A program made the translations under genes and the position numbers. This document shows positions 23,170 to 33,650 of a stretch of 64,000 bases of DNA, piece after piece. Source of the DNA: Sphagnum compactum (lineage: Eukaryota > Bryophyta > Sphagnopsida > Sphagnales); NCBI GenBank assembly GCA_965153455.1, contig OZ234493.1, positions 19,706,213 through 19,770,212 on the forward strand. Reading direction: 5' to 3'. Under the pieces are notes generated by a model, which worked only from the letters and a program-made list of their open reading frames with translations, searched no databases and had not been told where the DNA came from. Position 1 is the first letter of the stretch; every line of letters begins with the position of its first letter.

Positions 23170-23600
23170 ATTAGGCAGCTCACAAGTACCTAGTATTGCC
23201 AAGTGGAGTTGAACGTGTCCCCTAATAGGCTAAGAAGTAGGTATGTTACATACCTAATAATAGGTTAGTAGGCCGGTCTCAATTACTTACCTATTGTTGC
23301 CAAATGGCTTGAACCAGTTCCCCAGTAGGCTAAGGACTCGGTAGGTTACTAGATAGCAAGCAAACACTAGGTATAAAATTTAATAGGTAGGTCTCCCAAA
23401 TACCTACCAAGTGGCTATGAACCAGTTCCCCCAGTAGGCTAAGGACTCGCAAGGTTACTAAGTAGCAAGCAAATAGTAGGTATAAAAATTAATAGGCAGG
23501 TCCCAAGTACCTACCCTAGTGTTGCCAAGTGGCTATGAGCCAGTTCCCCAGTAGGCTACAGGAGTTGGAAGGTTACTAGATATAGTAAGCAAAAGGGATT
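23170..23600 (+). repeat. Degenerate tandem array of about 100-117 bp units before the pectinesterase
   Basis: The word (c/t)a(g/a)taggcta recurs at about 23223, 23333, 23432 and 23549, each in the same surroundings ('ttgccaagtggct', 'ccagttcccc', 'aggttacta', 'agcaagcaaa', 'ggtataaaa'). Spacings are about 110, 99 and 117 bp. Words like 'tacctacc' are shared with other repeats of the window. The array ends about 100 bp before the DNA changes to leader-like composition. Confidence 0.85.
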
Positions 23601-23639
23601 CTGTAGCCTCGTAGCTTACTAGTAACCTACAAGACATCC

Positions 23640-24844
23640 TTTTTCGTACTAGTAACTTACTGTCTCTCCCTCTATCTCTCCTTGTTCTCTCCAGCGGCCA
23701 CGGCTGCTTCCTTCGTGCTTGCCGTCTTTGGCGCGTGTTTTTTGTGTTGTGCGGATCGTGGCAATTATGGTTCTGCGAATTGACAATTTGCGTGGGACTG
23801 GATTTGGTGAATTTCGTGAGAGAATCTCGCTGCTTTCTTCGGCCTATCTTCGCAGAATTTTTTTGAATTTTTTTTTGGTGGTTACTACTGTGAGGAGGGA
23901 ATTTTTTTTTTTCCCGCGGTGGACTTGTCAATCTTTTGTGTTTTCGTCAAAGGAGGAGGAGAAGATTCTGATGCTCTCTTTCGTTGTTTCTATGAAATTG
24001 AGTAATATATTGCAAGCCTGGTCTGATTTCCGTTGAAGAATTCTTCTTCTTCTTCTTCTTGTGTTTGGGAATACAGAATCGGGAATTTGGTTTCTGTGAT
24101 TGTCGTTCAGGCGTGATGTTGAAGGAGTTCAGGGATCTGCGTTTGTTGCCGTTCCTGCTTTTGTTCTTTCGGGAGACAGATCCTTAGCGAGCTTGCAACG
24201 AATTTGGCAAAGGAGTTTTGCCAGCGACTGTTGAGGTGAAATTTTTGGACCTCTTTCTCAATTTGCTTTTGCTCAACTGTGACATCAGCGAGGCTGCTTT
24301 CTTCTTCTTCTTCTTCTTGTCTCTCTCTTTTTTTTTCTTTTTTTTTTGGGGGGGTGGGGACAAGGTTGTCGTTTTGGTTCTCAATTCTTCAGCGATCTGT
24401 TACGGGGTTGATGCTGTGTGGATTTTCCGTGATTGCTGCAAGAAGTTCGTTTTTCTGCTTTGTTTGTTACTGTGCTGAACGAGATGCTCCTCTGCTCTGT
24501 GTTTAGCTAGCTGTCTCGGAGACACACCTAACAATGAAATAGAGACGGTTTCTTTTTCTCTTTGACCTCTTCCTTTCAGCATGTTGGAAGTTTGGCACGG
24601 AGCTGCTGCTTGTAGACTCATGCCCTAGGAGATGCAGACAACAATCTGCAACAAGAGGAATATTCACACCGTTTAGGACAGCTTCTGGTGTGTCTTGTCT
24701 GAGCTCTCAAAATAGCAGCCGGTGCAGAAGTATCTTTCTTGCAATTGTGGCATCGGGGGCTCCATTCATCCTCTCTCTCTCTCTCTACAGGCATTGCCAC
24801 TGTGCCTGAAAACCTCAGATTCTCATCCTCCCTTGTTGGATCAC
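23640..24844 (+). promoter_or_regulatory. Putative promoter and leader of the pectinesterase gene
   Basis: Composition shifts here to T/G-rich DNA with pyrimidine tracts: TTC repeats at about 24041-24060 and 24300-24320, and a CT tract at 24771-24786 followed directly by acag, which could be a splice acceptor at 24790. The first in-frame ATG downstream of that site is 24845, the chosen CDS start. The transcription start and any leader exon are not resolved. Confidence 0.4.
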
Positions 24845-26233
24845 ATGTACCCAGTAGCCACCAAACGCTGTAACTGCTGCCTCTCCTACATGCTGCTCCA
24901 CATCTGCATTTGTCTTCTTGTAGTGGGGTTGAGCTCTGGGATGACTCCTCCTAGGCCTGGAGATCTTGCCTCTCACACTGCCACTGCCATTCCTAGAGAA
25001 GAAAAGAAACCACCTCCACCCAAGTCTGACAACAAGGGAAGACATGAGGTAGACTTCATCATCAACTCTGGAAAACCTATGGCCAGATCACTGCAAGAAG
25101 ATGAAGAAGAAGTGCAGCAGAGCATCCAGACAGTTTTGGTTGTGTCAGCAGATGGGCATCCAGATCATTTTCCTACAGTCCAGGCAGCAGTTGATGCAGT
25201 ACCCATGTGGAATTACTTAAGGTGGATCATCTACATCAAGTCCGGGACATATGTGGGCACCGTTTTCATTCCGGAAGGAAAAGACTACATCACACTCTTG
25301 GGAGAAGGAGCAGACAGCACAGTACTGACATTCAACAGAAAAGCCTGTGATAAGAGGCCAGATGGTACCAAGTACACTATTCTCGACTGCCCTAGTGTGA
25401 TTGTTGAAGCATCTTACTTCACTGCCAAGGATATTACATTTGAGAATAGCTCTCCAAAACCAGCAGACCTTGACTATGATTCCCAGGCTCCTGCCATTCG
25501 AATCTCTGGTGATAATTGTGCATTCTACAACTGCAACTTCCTAGGATGGCAGGATACTCTGTATGCAGACCAGGGCAAGCACTACTATGTTGGATGTCGC
25601 ATTGAGGGGAATGTGGATTTCATTCTCGGATATGCACGAGCAGTGTTTGAAAGTTGCACCATTTACTCAAGAGGTGAAGGATTTATTACTGCTCAAAGCA
25701 GATGGTGTAAGGACGATTGCCCAGGAACTGCAGATTCTGCATTTGTCATCTTGAGGTCCAATCTGACTGGCTACCGTTTAGCAGAGTACAACTCTACTGG
25801 GACAGGACTCACTTATTTGGGTCGACCCTGGAGGGAGTTTGCAAAGGTTGTGTTCATTGACACAACAATGGGGGAACATATTGCACCAGAAGGATGGGTT
25901 GATTGGCTTACTGATACAGGGCCACTTTTTTCTCATGGTAGTGTTTATTTTGCAGAATTCAGAAGCACTGGTCCAGGTGCCAATGCTTCTGCTCGTGTAG
26001 ATTGGTCTCATCAACTCTCAGATGAAGAAGCAGAGGCTTACAGGGATGTCACAGGTTTTTTGGAGGCTGATACATGGCTGGAGGCTCCTCCCTCCCTGGA
26101 AGACTTGATGAAGGCAAATCTTTTGCAGGATGAGAGCTGGGGCAGAGCCATAGCTCTAGAAGGCCATAATAGCAAGAAGTTCCCTCCACGGCGGTGGAAA
26201 AATTTGAGTGCAAAGGATCTAACTACTCCTTGA
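24845..26233 (+). CDS. Pectinesterase (pectin methylesterase), secreted, without PRO domain
   Basis: Uninterrupted 462-codon frame from ATG 24845; the open frame extends upstream only through a GTG and pyrimidine-rich leader. Pectinesterases remove methyl esters from cell-wall homogalacturonan, releasing methanol and changing wall stiffness. The protein starts with a basic stretch and a hydrophobic segment (about 14-30) typical of a signal peptide. After a Pro/Lys-rich linker, the catalytic beta-helix begins near 100 (VVSADGHPDHFPTVQAAVD). Key residues are present: QAPAIR, GWQDTLY with Asp about 237, VDFILG with Asp about 258, and YLGRPW with Arg about 327. No N-terminal inhibitor-like PRO domain is present, so it is of the short class. 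The C-terminal tail (W...LSDEEAEAYRDVTGFL) fits the family. Many plant homologues have introns; none interrupts this frame. Confidence 0.95.
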   Translation: MYPVATKRCNCCLSYMLLHICICLLVVGLSSGMTPPRPGDLASHTATAIPREEKKPPPPKSDNKGRHEVDFIINSGKPMARSLQEDEEEVQQSIQTVLVVSADGHPDHFPTVQAAVDAVPMWNYLRWIIYIKSGTYVGTVFIPEGKDYITLLGEGADSTVLTFNRKACDKRPDGTKYTILDCPSVIVEASYFTAKDITFENSSPKPADLDYDSQAPAIRISGDNCAFYNCNFLGWQDTLYADQGKHYYVGCRIEGNVDFILGYARAVFESCTIYSRGEGFITAQSRWCKDDCPGTADSAFVILRSNLTGYRLAEYNSTGTGLTYLGRPWREFAKVVFIDTTMGEHIAPEGWVDWLTDTGPLFSHGSVYFAEFRSTGPGANASARVDWSHQLSDEEAEAYRDVTGFLEADTWLEAPPSLEDLMKANLLQDESWGRAIALEGHNSKKFPPRRWKNLSAKDLTTP

Positions 26234-28030
26234 TCTCTTTTGTTGTCTCTTTCTTTTTACCTACCTTTAGGATGGTCAAGCATTTTTGGCTATTGTATTC
26301 AGTGACTGCTGACAGTCAACCTCCTATTGTAAATGTCCATTCATTTTAGTGTCACTTAGGATTCTGGTGCAGCACATTGAGTTGAGATTCTATTTTTTCT
26401 CCCTCATAAGTGTTGCTGGGTGTATAACATCAAAGGTGCATCCCTCTTTTTGAAGAGGGCACATCTGGAACACAAAAAGCTCTTAGTAATCCACTGAAGA
26501 GTGTACGTGACCACTAGTGCTTGGGTGGATACAACCACAAAGCAAGCATAAAACAATTTATTGATCTAGGATGTCAATTCCCATCTACCCACTATTTATG
26601 GTACCTTGGATGGCTTAGAATGTGAGAGCTCAACTGGGGACATATAATTTTGTATGTAGAAACTACAACTAGCTTATACTGTGAACATCTATAATATAAT
26701 GTACATCTGCATGCCAAACAGCAAATTTGATGGCAGAGCCAAAGGGGTCACCTGGGCTGAGGTTTCTTCTTGGATAGTTTTTAATAAAGCTGACAACACT
26801 CTGCTCGTTATCTTGTGGTTGGTTTCTTGTTGTATATTTGAGACTAAACTCAATGACTTTGTATCAGCTTTTGAGTATGTTGGTTCTACCTGTTGAAACT
26901 GTTTGATTCTGATGCAGCATGCACACTCAAAGTAGCCTTCTACTTGCAGGTGAGTGCATAGTTTTTGTTTGTAATTATCCTAGTCTAATAGTCTATCCAG
27001 CCCTAGTGATCTAAGAATGGAGGGGCCTTTTCCAAATTCTGGTAGGGTCTTTTCTGGTACAGGGGTGTAAATTCCTCTGTGGTTCCCATCCTAATCAAAT
27101 TGTTTCTGAAATGTGCATGACCAGGAGTCTATACTGGAGTGGATCTTGTACATGTATAGCCTTCAACAGTTGTAGGTACTGTTCCCAAATACCATCATGA
27201 TGCAGATTTTGGTATGACACTCCCTATGTGCAACCTGCAGATCACGTCTATAGAATATGTAGGATCTTAGAAAGATGTTGCATGTAAAATCTGTACATGT
27301 TTGAATTGTGTCAGCAACATGAGTGTGCTCACATGTCTGTTTACACTTTACACTCATCCCAGGGAGACATGGTTCACGACATGAAAAACAGAGGCGGGCT
27401 GAAAAAACCAGGACTTTTTTTTTTTCCCGTAACAAGAGGTACAGGCTGATTGTTTCAGAGCCCAGATTCCTTACATGTTCTTTGATTTTCCATTCCAGCA
27501 ACACGTCATATTTCATTGGGTTAATAGCTAACCTGCACCTAGTAAGTCTGAGGCTAATACCTTGGGCTAATATCAGAAATCTGCCGTGCTAGCTAGACTT
27601 GAGGCTTGAGATTGCAGCTCTTGCATTTACTTACTCCACAATTGAGCCTGGGATGATTTGCTTGATGGTGCAATCTGTAGTTTTTTTTTCTCTTTCAATG
27701 TGTTTTGTTCATACTGAAAATATTCTTGCTCACTGTGGTCCCTTGAGGCTTGGTCAGGGAAGAAAACTTTTATGGCTGGTTAAGAGGGTTGTTTTTACTT
27801 TTTATGACTCACCTACAAAAAACCCTTAATGCCTAGCCCTTACTCCATACTAGCCATCTAATGCATCTACTTACCTAGTAGTCAGCTACTGTCCTTCCTA
27901 CTTAACTACCAGCCTACCTACCTGACCTATTTTTTAGACAGTACATTTCCCAAGGTGAAACCCAACATCAACTCAGCTGGGGTTCATCCACAGTTGAGTC
28001 ACATGGACTTCCAAGAGATGGTGCACTGGC
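26234..28030. other. 3' flank of the pectinesterase gene and spacer
   Basis: The early part probably contains the 3' UTR. No further gene is supported. 'ctacctac'-type words reappear near 27860-27930. Confidence 0.4.
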
Positions 28031-28237
28031 AGCTGTTGGTTTACTTTGGCTGACATTTTGCTGGTAGTTCAGGTTGAGGTCCAAGCATATGTTGTGAACG
28101 GGTTGGTCATAGGAGAATACTGTTTCTCCAGCTGCTTGTTTACTTTGGCTGACAGTGTGCTTGTAGTTCAGGTTGGCGTCCAAGCATGCGTATGAACAGA
28201 TCACAGAAGAACTCCATTTCTCGAAGCCCCCATTCAA
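28031..28237 (-). repeat. 99-bp direct duplication in a minus-strand open frame
   Basis: The block starting tttactttggctgac at 28040 recurs at 28139, a period of 99 bp (33 codons), so it stays in frame. The minus-strand translation reads CLDANLNYKHTVSQSK and CLDLNLNYQQNVSQSK in the two copies. There is no ATG at the head of this frame and no supporting exon, so a gene is not claimed. Confidence 0.7.
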
Positions 28238-28841
28238 GAATTTACAAAAACAGAAATATTAGTAAATTATGTGTTGATGAAGAGGTTGACATGATGGGTA
28301 GAGACAAATGCAATCTATTAAACAAGACATGGGGGGCCACTACAAGTCTCATGAGCATTTTGTGAGCCTTGCCACCTTTGATTGTAGGTTCAAGCAATTT
28401 TATTACATTGTCAATTGTTGCTACTTTCACACTTGCACTGCTTCAGACAAAGGGAGGAATTGTTCATAACATTTGTTTTTTTGGTGGTGTAACCTAGTTT
28501 TCACAGTTGACTTACAAACCCTTGCCTTTTTCATAAGTCTGACATTTATAAACCAGATTGGATGGTCCAGGAGCACAGAAGGTATAAGCTATAAACAAAT
28601 AAATAGGCCTTTTGTTACTACAGAGTGGAATCTGGAGGTAGACCCAGGTAGAGCCTTGCCACCAAATCATTTCTTTTGGACCCTCTCTCTGTTTTCCAGG
28701 CTGCAAAGATCGCTGTCCTGCAACAAAGGAGGAAAAGCTAAAATTCAGCAACATGTTCAAAACACCACCTTTCCAAGGGTGTTATAGAATGCTAGAAAAA
28801 CAAAGTTTCTCTCTGGAATCTGGACTTTTGGACTCTCGACC

Positions 28842-29167
28842 AGTGTTGGTCTGGCATCGAACATACCAGCCTGGTCCTGGTAGATGGGGGGGGGGGGGGG
28901 TTTTATTGCATACCAGGTGGGTATGGGTATTGGGTACTTTACTCAAAACTTTCATACTAGTCTGATCCTGTTAATGGGTCCAAGACTGATTTTTGGCTGA
29001 TATAAGATTTGTACAAAGTTGGTATTACCTCAAGTCCCTACCAGGCTGGTACTAGTATGTGGGTGGTATTGCCTCAGACTGTGAGGGTCCTTGCTACCAG
29101 TGTTGATTCGTTGATAGGCCAGATCAACACTCGTACCAGGCGCAGGCCTACATACCAGACCAACACT
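28842..29167 (+). mobile_element. Inverted-repeat-bounded element, copy 2
   Basis: The left end AGTGTTGGTCTGGCAT and the complement of the right end AGTGTTGGTCTGGTAT match at 15 of 16 positions. The interior shares several blocks, in opposite orientation, with 2053-2345. A run of about 14 G lies at 28887-28900. A 9-bp repeat CTCTGGAAT occurs at 28811-28819 and directly after the right end at 29169-29177. It might be a target duplication, but the left copy is 22 bp outside the inverted repeat, so this is uncertain. No coding capacity is seen. Confidence 0.75.
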
Positions 29168-29177
29168 CCTCTGGAAT

Positions 29178-30059
29178 GCAGAACTTCTGAAGCATATGAT
29201 CAACACAGAGTCTGTTGGAGTTCATTTGTCCAGTGAAAAAGTACGTCCAATACGCACAAAGTACCTTGAGCCTTCTCTCATGATTACTGACACAGAGCAC
29301 CAGTACCAAGGAATACTTACTTGCACAGTTCATGCACACAAACCATTTTCAAAAGGGCAAATACTTGCGGAGAATTCCAATCATACAAATGTGGGGAATG
29401 TAATATTTTGAAGGTTGAGCCCACCCAAAATATTGCCTGAACATGAAGAGGTGGAAAAGGCCATGTAGTGTAAGTAATATAAGAAGGGTTTAAAAACCTT
29501 AGAAAGCTCTGACCACTTCACTGCCAGAGAATTGGGTTGTGCTTGCTTCCATAGTTTGATGCTTGGGAGACACCTTTTATCTGGTGAAAATATGCTAGCT
29601 TTGAATATTGGCAACTTGAGGGACTTGTTGATCAGATATGAGAGGTCACTCTTTGTATTTGCTGGGTACCCTTTACATTTGGAGAGTGTTATTTTGCTAC
29701 CTAGTTTATAGATGGGACAAAAGTCAATATTTTTCCTTATTTATTTATAAGAATGGTAAATTCTGGTAATTGGTAAACATATTAACTTAATTATAATTTG
29801 AAAGATGTTCTACACTATAGTTTAAATGCATTAATTTCTAACAACACTTTCAAGATTTTATGTTAGCCTAGTTTATACTTTTTCTAATTTACCTCCAAAC
29901 TAATGAACAAACACCTTATTTTGGACTCATGTAGTTTTCATAAAAATGAAGGTGATGTCCCTATGAAGTAGTTTGGGATTTGCTTGCTTTGTTGTTATAA
30001 CAGATCTGAAATAGATTTGTTTGCTGGATTGTTGTCAAGTTTTCTTAAATATTTTTAAT
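29178..30059. other. Spacer, no gene seen
   Basis: AT-rich DNA with short frames only. Confidence 0.4.
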
Positions 30060-33000
30060 GATGAAAATGTACCAAATGTCAATAAAACAAAGCACCCAAC
30101 AAAGGGGGAGAAAAAGATACAAGCTGGAAGGACCCAAGTCCTCACAAAGAAAGAATCCCCCACACAAGGGAGATTGCTATGAGAACAAGAATAGAGGTCG
30201 CTTACACTCATTACAATGCCACTGTCACCTTCTACTTGTAAAATGAATGCAAAATCAAAAAGGAAGGCCTTTAATGATTTTCGCTTTTCACCCCATGTTA
30301 GCACATCGATGAAAAAAATTGTCAACTTGCTGATGCAAACACCCAAAGACCTTTATGGCTAGAAGGAGAAACATGTTTGCTGGGTACTAATTCCGATGAA
30401 AACCATCCTTAGCTTGAGCCTTGACTATCGTGACAACCTCATACAATAAAGGAACCCACAAAACCAAACATACTCAAATGGGGTTAACAATGATGATGTT
30501 AGTCAACATCCGAACACCATCCACTGAAATCATAATGTTAACCTACCAACATGAAAACTAAAGGGCAGGTGACAAAAAAACATGGGTTTATTCAAGTAAA
30601 ACGTGAAATCTTGCATCCTTCGAAATAGACATAAGAGCATCTCACACAACATCATAAGCAATTGTTTTTTCCCCATCATGGGCACAACTAAAAAATTGTA
30701 TAGAGTCCAAAGGTTGGCCACAAATGCAATGTGACAAACCAAGGGTTAAATGATGGGGAAGGGAGTGATAATGGTTAAATGAGCCAAAAACCATGTCGAA
30801 TGATTGAAAATTTGTCAAATTTTTCAAACATATTTATGTAATTCCATTTTAATGTCATGTTGATCAAGGAAATTTGTGCTAAATGATTTATATGAATGTT
30901 CAAAAAATTATTTAATTTAATAAATTGAGTTTTAGTTTTAGGAAAAAACTTTTGAACTTTAACACCCTAAAATCAATATTATAAAACATTAGGTTAAAGA
31001 TTCTTTTAATAAAAAAAATTGATGGGAAAAAATTTGAAATGATGATAACCTACCATCCACATATGAAAAAATTTCATAATTTAAAAATGATGGCACTTGA
31101 AATTTTTAGAAATTCAAAATATAATTTTTAAATTTCTAAAGTCATTTGCTAAATGTAAATGGGTCATAATTTGTATGACATATGAACAAAGTTTTGGCTT
31201 ATGATGTAGAAAATTAAAGCTTAAAGTAATTATCATATTTTTGCATGATTTGAAATAATGATCATTTTCAAAACAAAATGTAAAATTTGGCTGAATTTGT
31301 ATACTTGTAGAAAATTCATATTTATTCAAAAAGAGTTAAGACAAGTAATGTAAATTATGGGAGGATTGTCAATATTTTTAAGAACACATTGCAAAAAAAA
31401 TCCTTTCTATGAAAAAATCAAAATGTTCAAAAAATGTCATTTATGGTTGAGTCCTTTGTCACCATTGGTTCATTTGATTAATATTGCACCTAGAAAGCCC
31501 AATTGAATGTGTAACACAATGGTAAAAACACATAAAACCAACTAGGAAAAAAAATCATTTAATGAATAAAAAACCATGCATTTGCATTGTCACAACCCTA
31601 GCTTTGGGCTCATTACCAAGGCAAAGGCATGGAAAGGTGCAGGTTGGAAGTGTAACCCAAAAGTCACATTTGCATTCCCGGGAGTGTGAGGGAATGAACC
31701 CACACACTCTCAAATGAACTCCCACTTTGGGAATTGGAATCCTTATGGAGTCCCGAATCTTCAAAGAGGTATTCTAGGGGTCAAAATTCATTGGATCAAA
31801 GAGTTTCTTATACCATTAGAAAGTTGTTGAAATGTAAATGTCCAGAATGGGCTCGCATGACCCATTTGAATATTTAAAACATAAGCTATGGCCAAAAGAA
31901 GGGTTGGAAATCAAAGTGCCAATTTGACTTCCATTCACTAAAAGTCGAAAATCACCCTGAAATAAGTGCATGTAGGTGACATGCCACATATCATTGGAAA
32001 ACTCTTGACAAGGGTTACAATTTTGCTTTAGACTTCACATCCATCGAAGGTCTACACAAGAAGTTATGGTTCTCCAAAGTGCCAGGAATCCCAATTTCGG
32101 AAATTTTGAGACTCCCAACTTGGGAGTCTCGGGACAAAATGACATTTGGATGCAGCCCTCGTGGCTAATCACAAAAAATACTATAGGGGGGAAGGTGGTG
32201 TCTTCCCCCAAGTCCGGGCTGTGGTGAGTCATGTGAATCCGTGTATGCTCGTGGCTCGTCCTTCCGTGCACATAAAGTGCTCCAACTACGTACTAACTAA
32301 CTTGTTATTTGGTTTGTGTAGGTCTGTGTGAATAATTGACCCGTTTGTCATTCTTTTTAATCCCCATCCCGAAACTCCAACATGCCCCTTTACCCTTAAA
32401 GTGCTACGAGCTAAAGAGCGTACCCCAACTCTTTCTTTTGTTGTTTTCACTTTCAGACTCGCATTTGAGTCTTTCAAGGAGTGGCGATGTGCGTATGCAC
32501 CCAACCTCGCATAAGATCTCAAGCATGATTGATGCAAATTAAAAACAAATAAAAAATGATGTTACTAAAAAAATGGTCATAAAATTGTTTTGAAATATTT
32601 TCTTGAAACCAATATGTTTCCTTCTTTGCCAATTACTCGAATGGGGGGTATGCACGACGTTGTCATCAGGGGAAGAAACACCCACATGGCCTTTATTGCT
32701 TGAAGCTCCTATAATATGGTCTTTCATGAGATGGTGTTGAAAGCATTTGCTACATCCACTTAAAACATCATCCAATTGAAATGGACATCCAAAACGGCTC
32801 GAATACTATGGACCACTACCTCACAACCACCCCTAACCACCATGTCAAATTGATGCACCAATATGTGAGAAGAGAACACGTCACGAAACTATAAATTGAT
32901 ATAATGTTTCGCCCATTGCAATCAACCAAATGTCACCTAAAGTTTTGGTCAAAGCCAAAAGCTTAGTGACATAAAAAATGCAAGCTACAGATTGTGAGAT

Positions 33001-33650
33001 GTAACCAAATGGAACAGAATGAAACCATTAGCCGAATCTTCAAGGTCAAAAAAATGTTTTAAATGTTCAAAGACCATGCCTAATGGACCACTTGTTAAAA
33101 AATAGGACATGTGCAAGAAAACTGACCTAAAAGGATCCAAGGAAAGCTTCATAAATATGTCTGGTTGAAAATCCATCAAGGAGTTTGAGCAAGGGGATTC
33201 TAAATCTAAAGGATGTAAGGCTTGCAACACATAAACAATCAGTGATGATGCTAAAGTCAAGGCAAGAAAGGCAAAAGCCTTAGTGGCACTCATAAACTCC
33301 TCAACATGCCCAATGGCTAAACTCCATCCTAAATGATGTATAAGGGGCATAACAAGAACATAATTAAAAGGGGTAAGGTTGCCAACGAAACTTGGTTTGA
33401 AGACAAAATCATTATAAGTGCATGGGCCCAAAAAACATGTTTTGCTTAAAGTTCCTCTTAGTCCCCAAACAAAAACTATTAAAAGTGCACCCTAATCTTT
33501 TTATACTAAGTAATTCCACCTCGAGGGAGAATGACAAAACACCACTAAAGGAACAACAGGAATAAGTGCCAAGTAGGCACATCGAATCGGTCTTGAGCAA
33601 GCCAGTTAAAATTAAAGGGATCGCACATACATACAAGGTCAAAGAAGACC
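30060..33650 (-). pseudogene. Decayed retroelement with reverse-transcriptase relics, minus strand
   Basis: Read on the minus strand, translations give scattered pieces of one protein in several frames with stops between. At about 33120-33060 is FLTSGPLGMVFEHL; near 32960-32900 GDIWLIAMGETLYQF, like the 'GG+RPIAVGE' block of some plant and animal retroelement reverse transcriptases; near 32740 VDVANAFNTIS, whose Asp and Phe fit reverse-transcriptase motif A. Further on are HDGEKTIAYDVVRDAL (about 30680) and FGCLHQQVDNFFHRCANM (about 30340-30290). The order matches the element proteins as I know them. Between about 30840 and 32640 no relic is recognised; this part may be another insertion. The minus-strand 3' end resembles a short stretch at 40360-40425. 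The element is clearly inactive. Assignment to the non-LTR type is inferred from the lack of LTRs. Confidence 0.7.

Noticed and set aside
28811-29177. 9-bp direct repeat CTCTGGAAT as a target-site duplication proving a Mutator-type element
   Set aside because: The right copy almost abuts the inverted repeat but the left copy lies 22 bp outside it, so the evidence is too weak to assign a superfamily.
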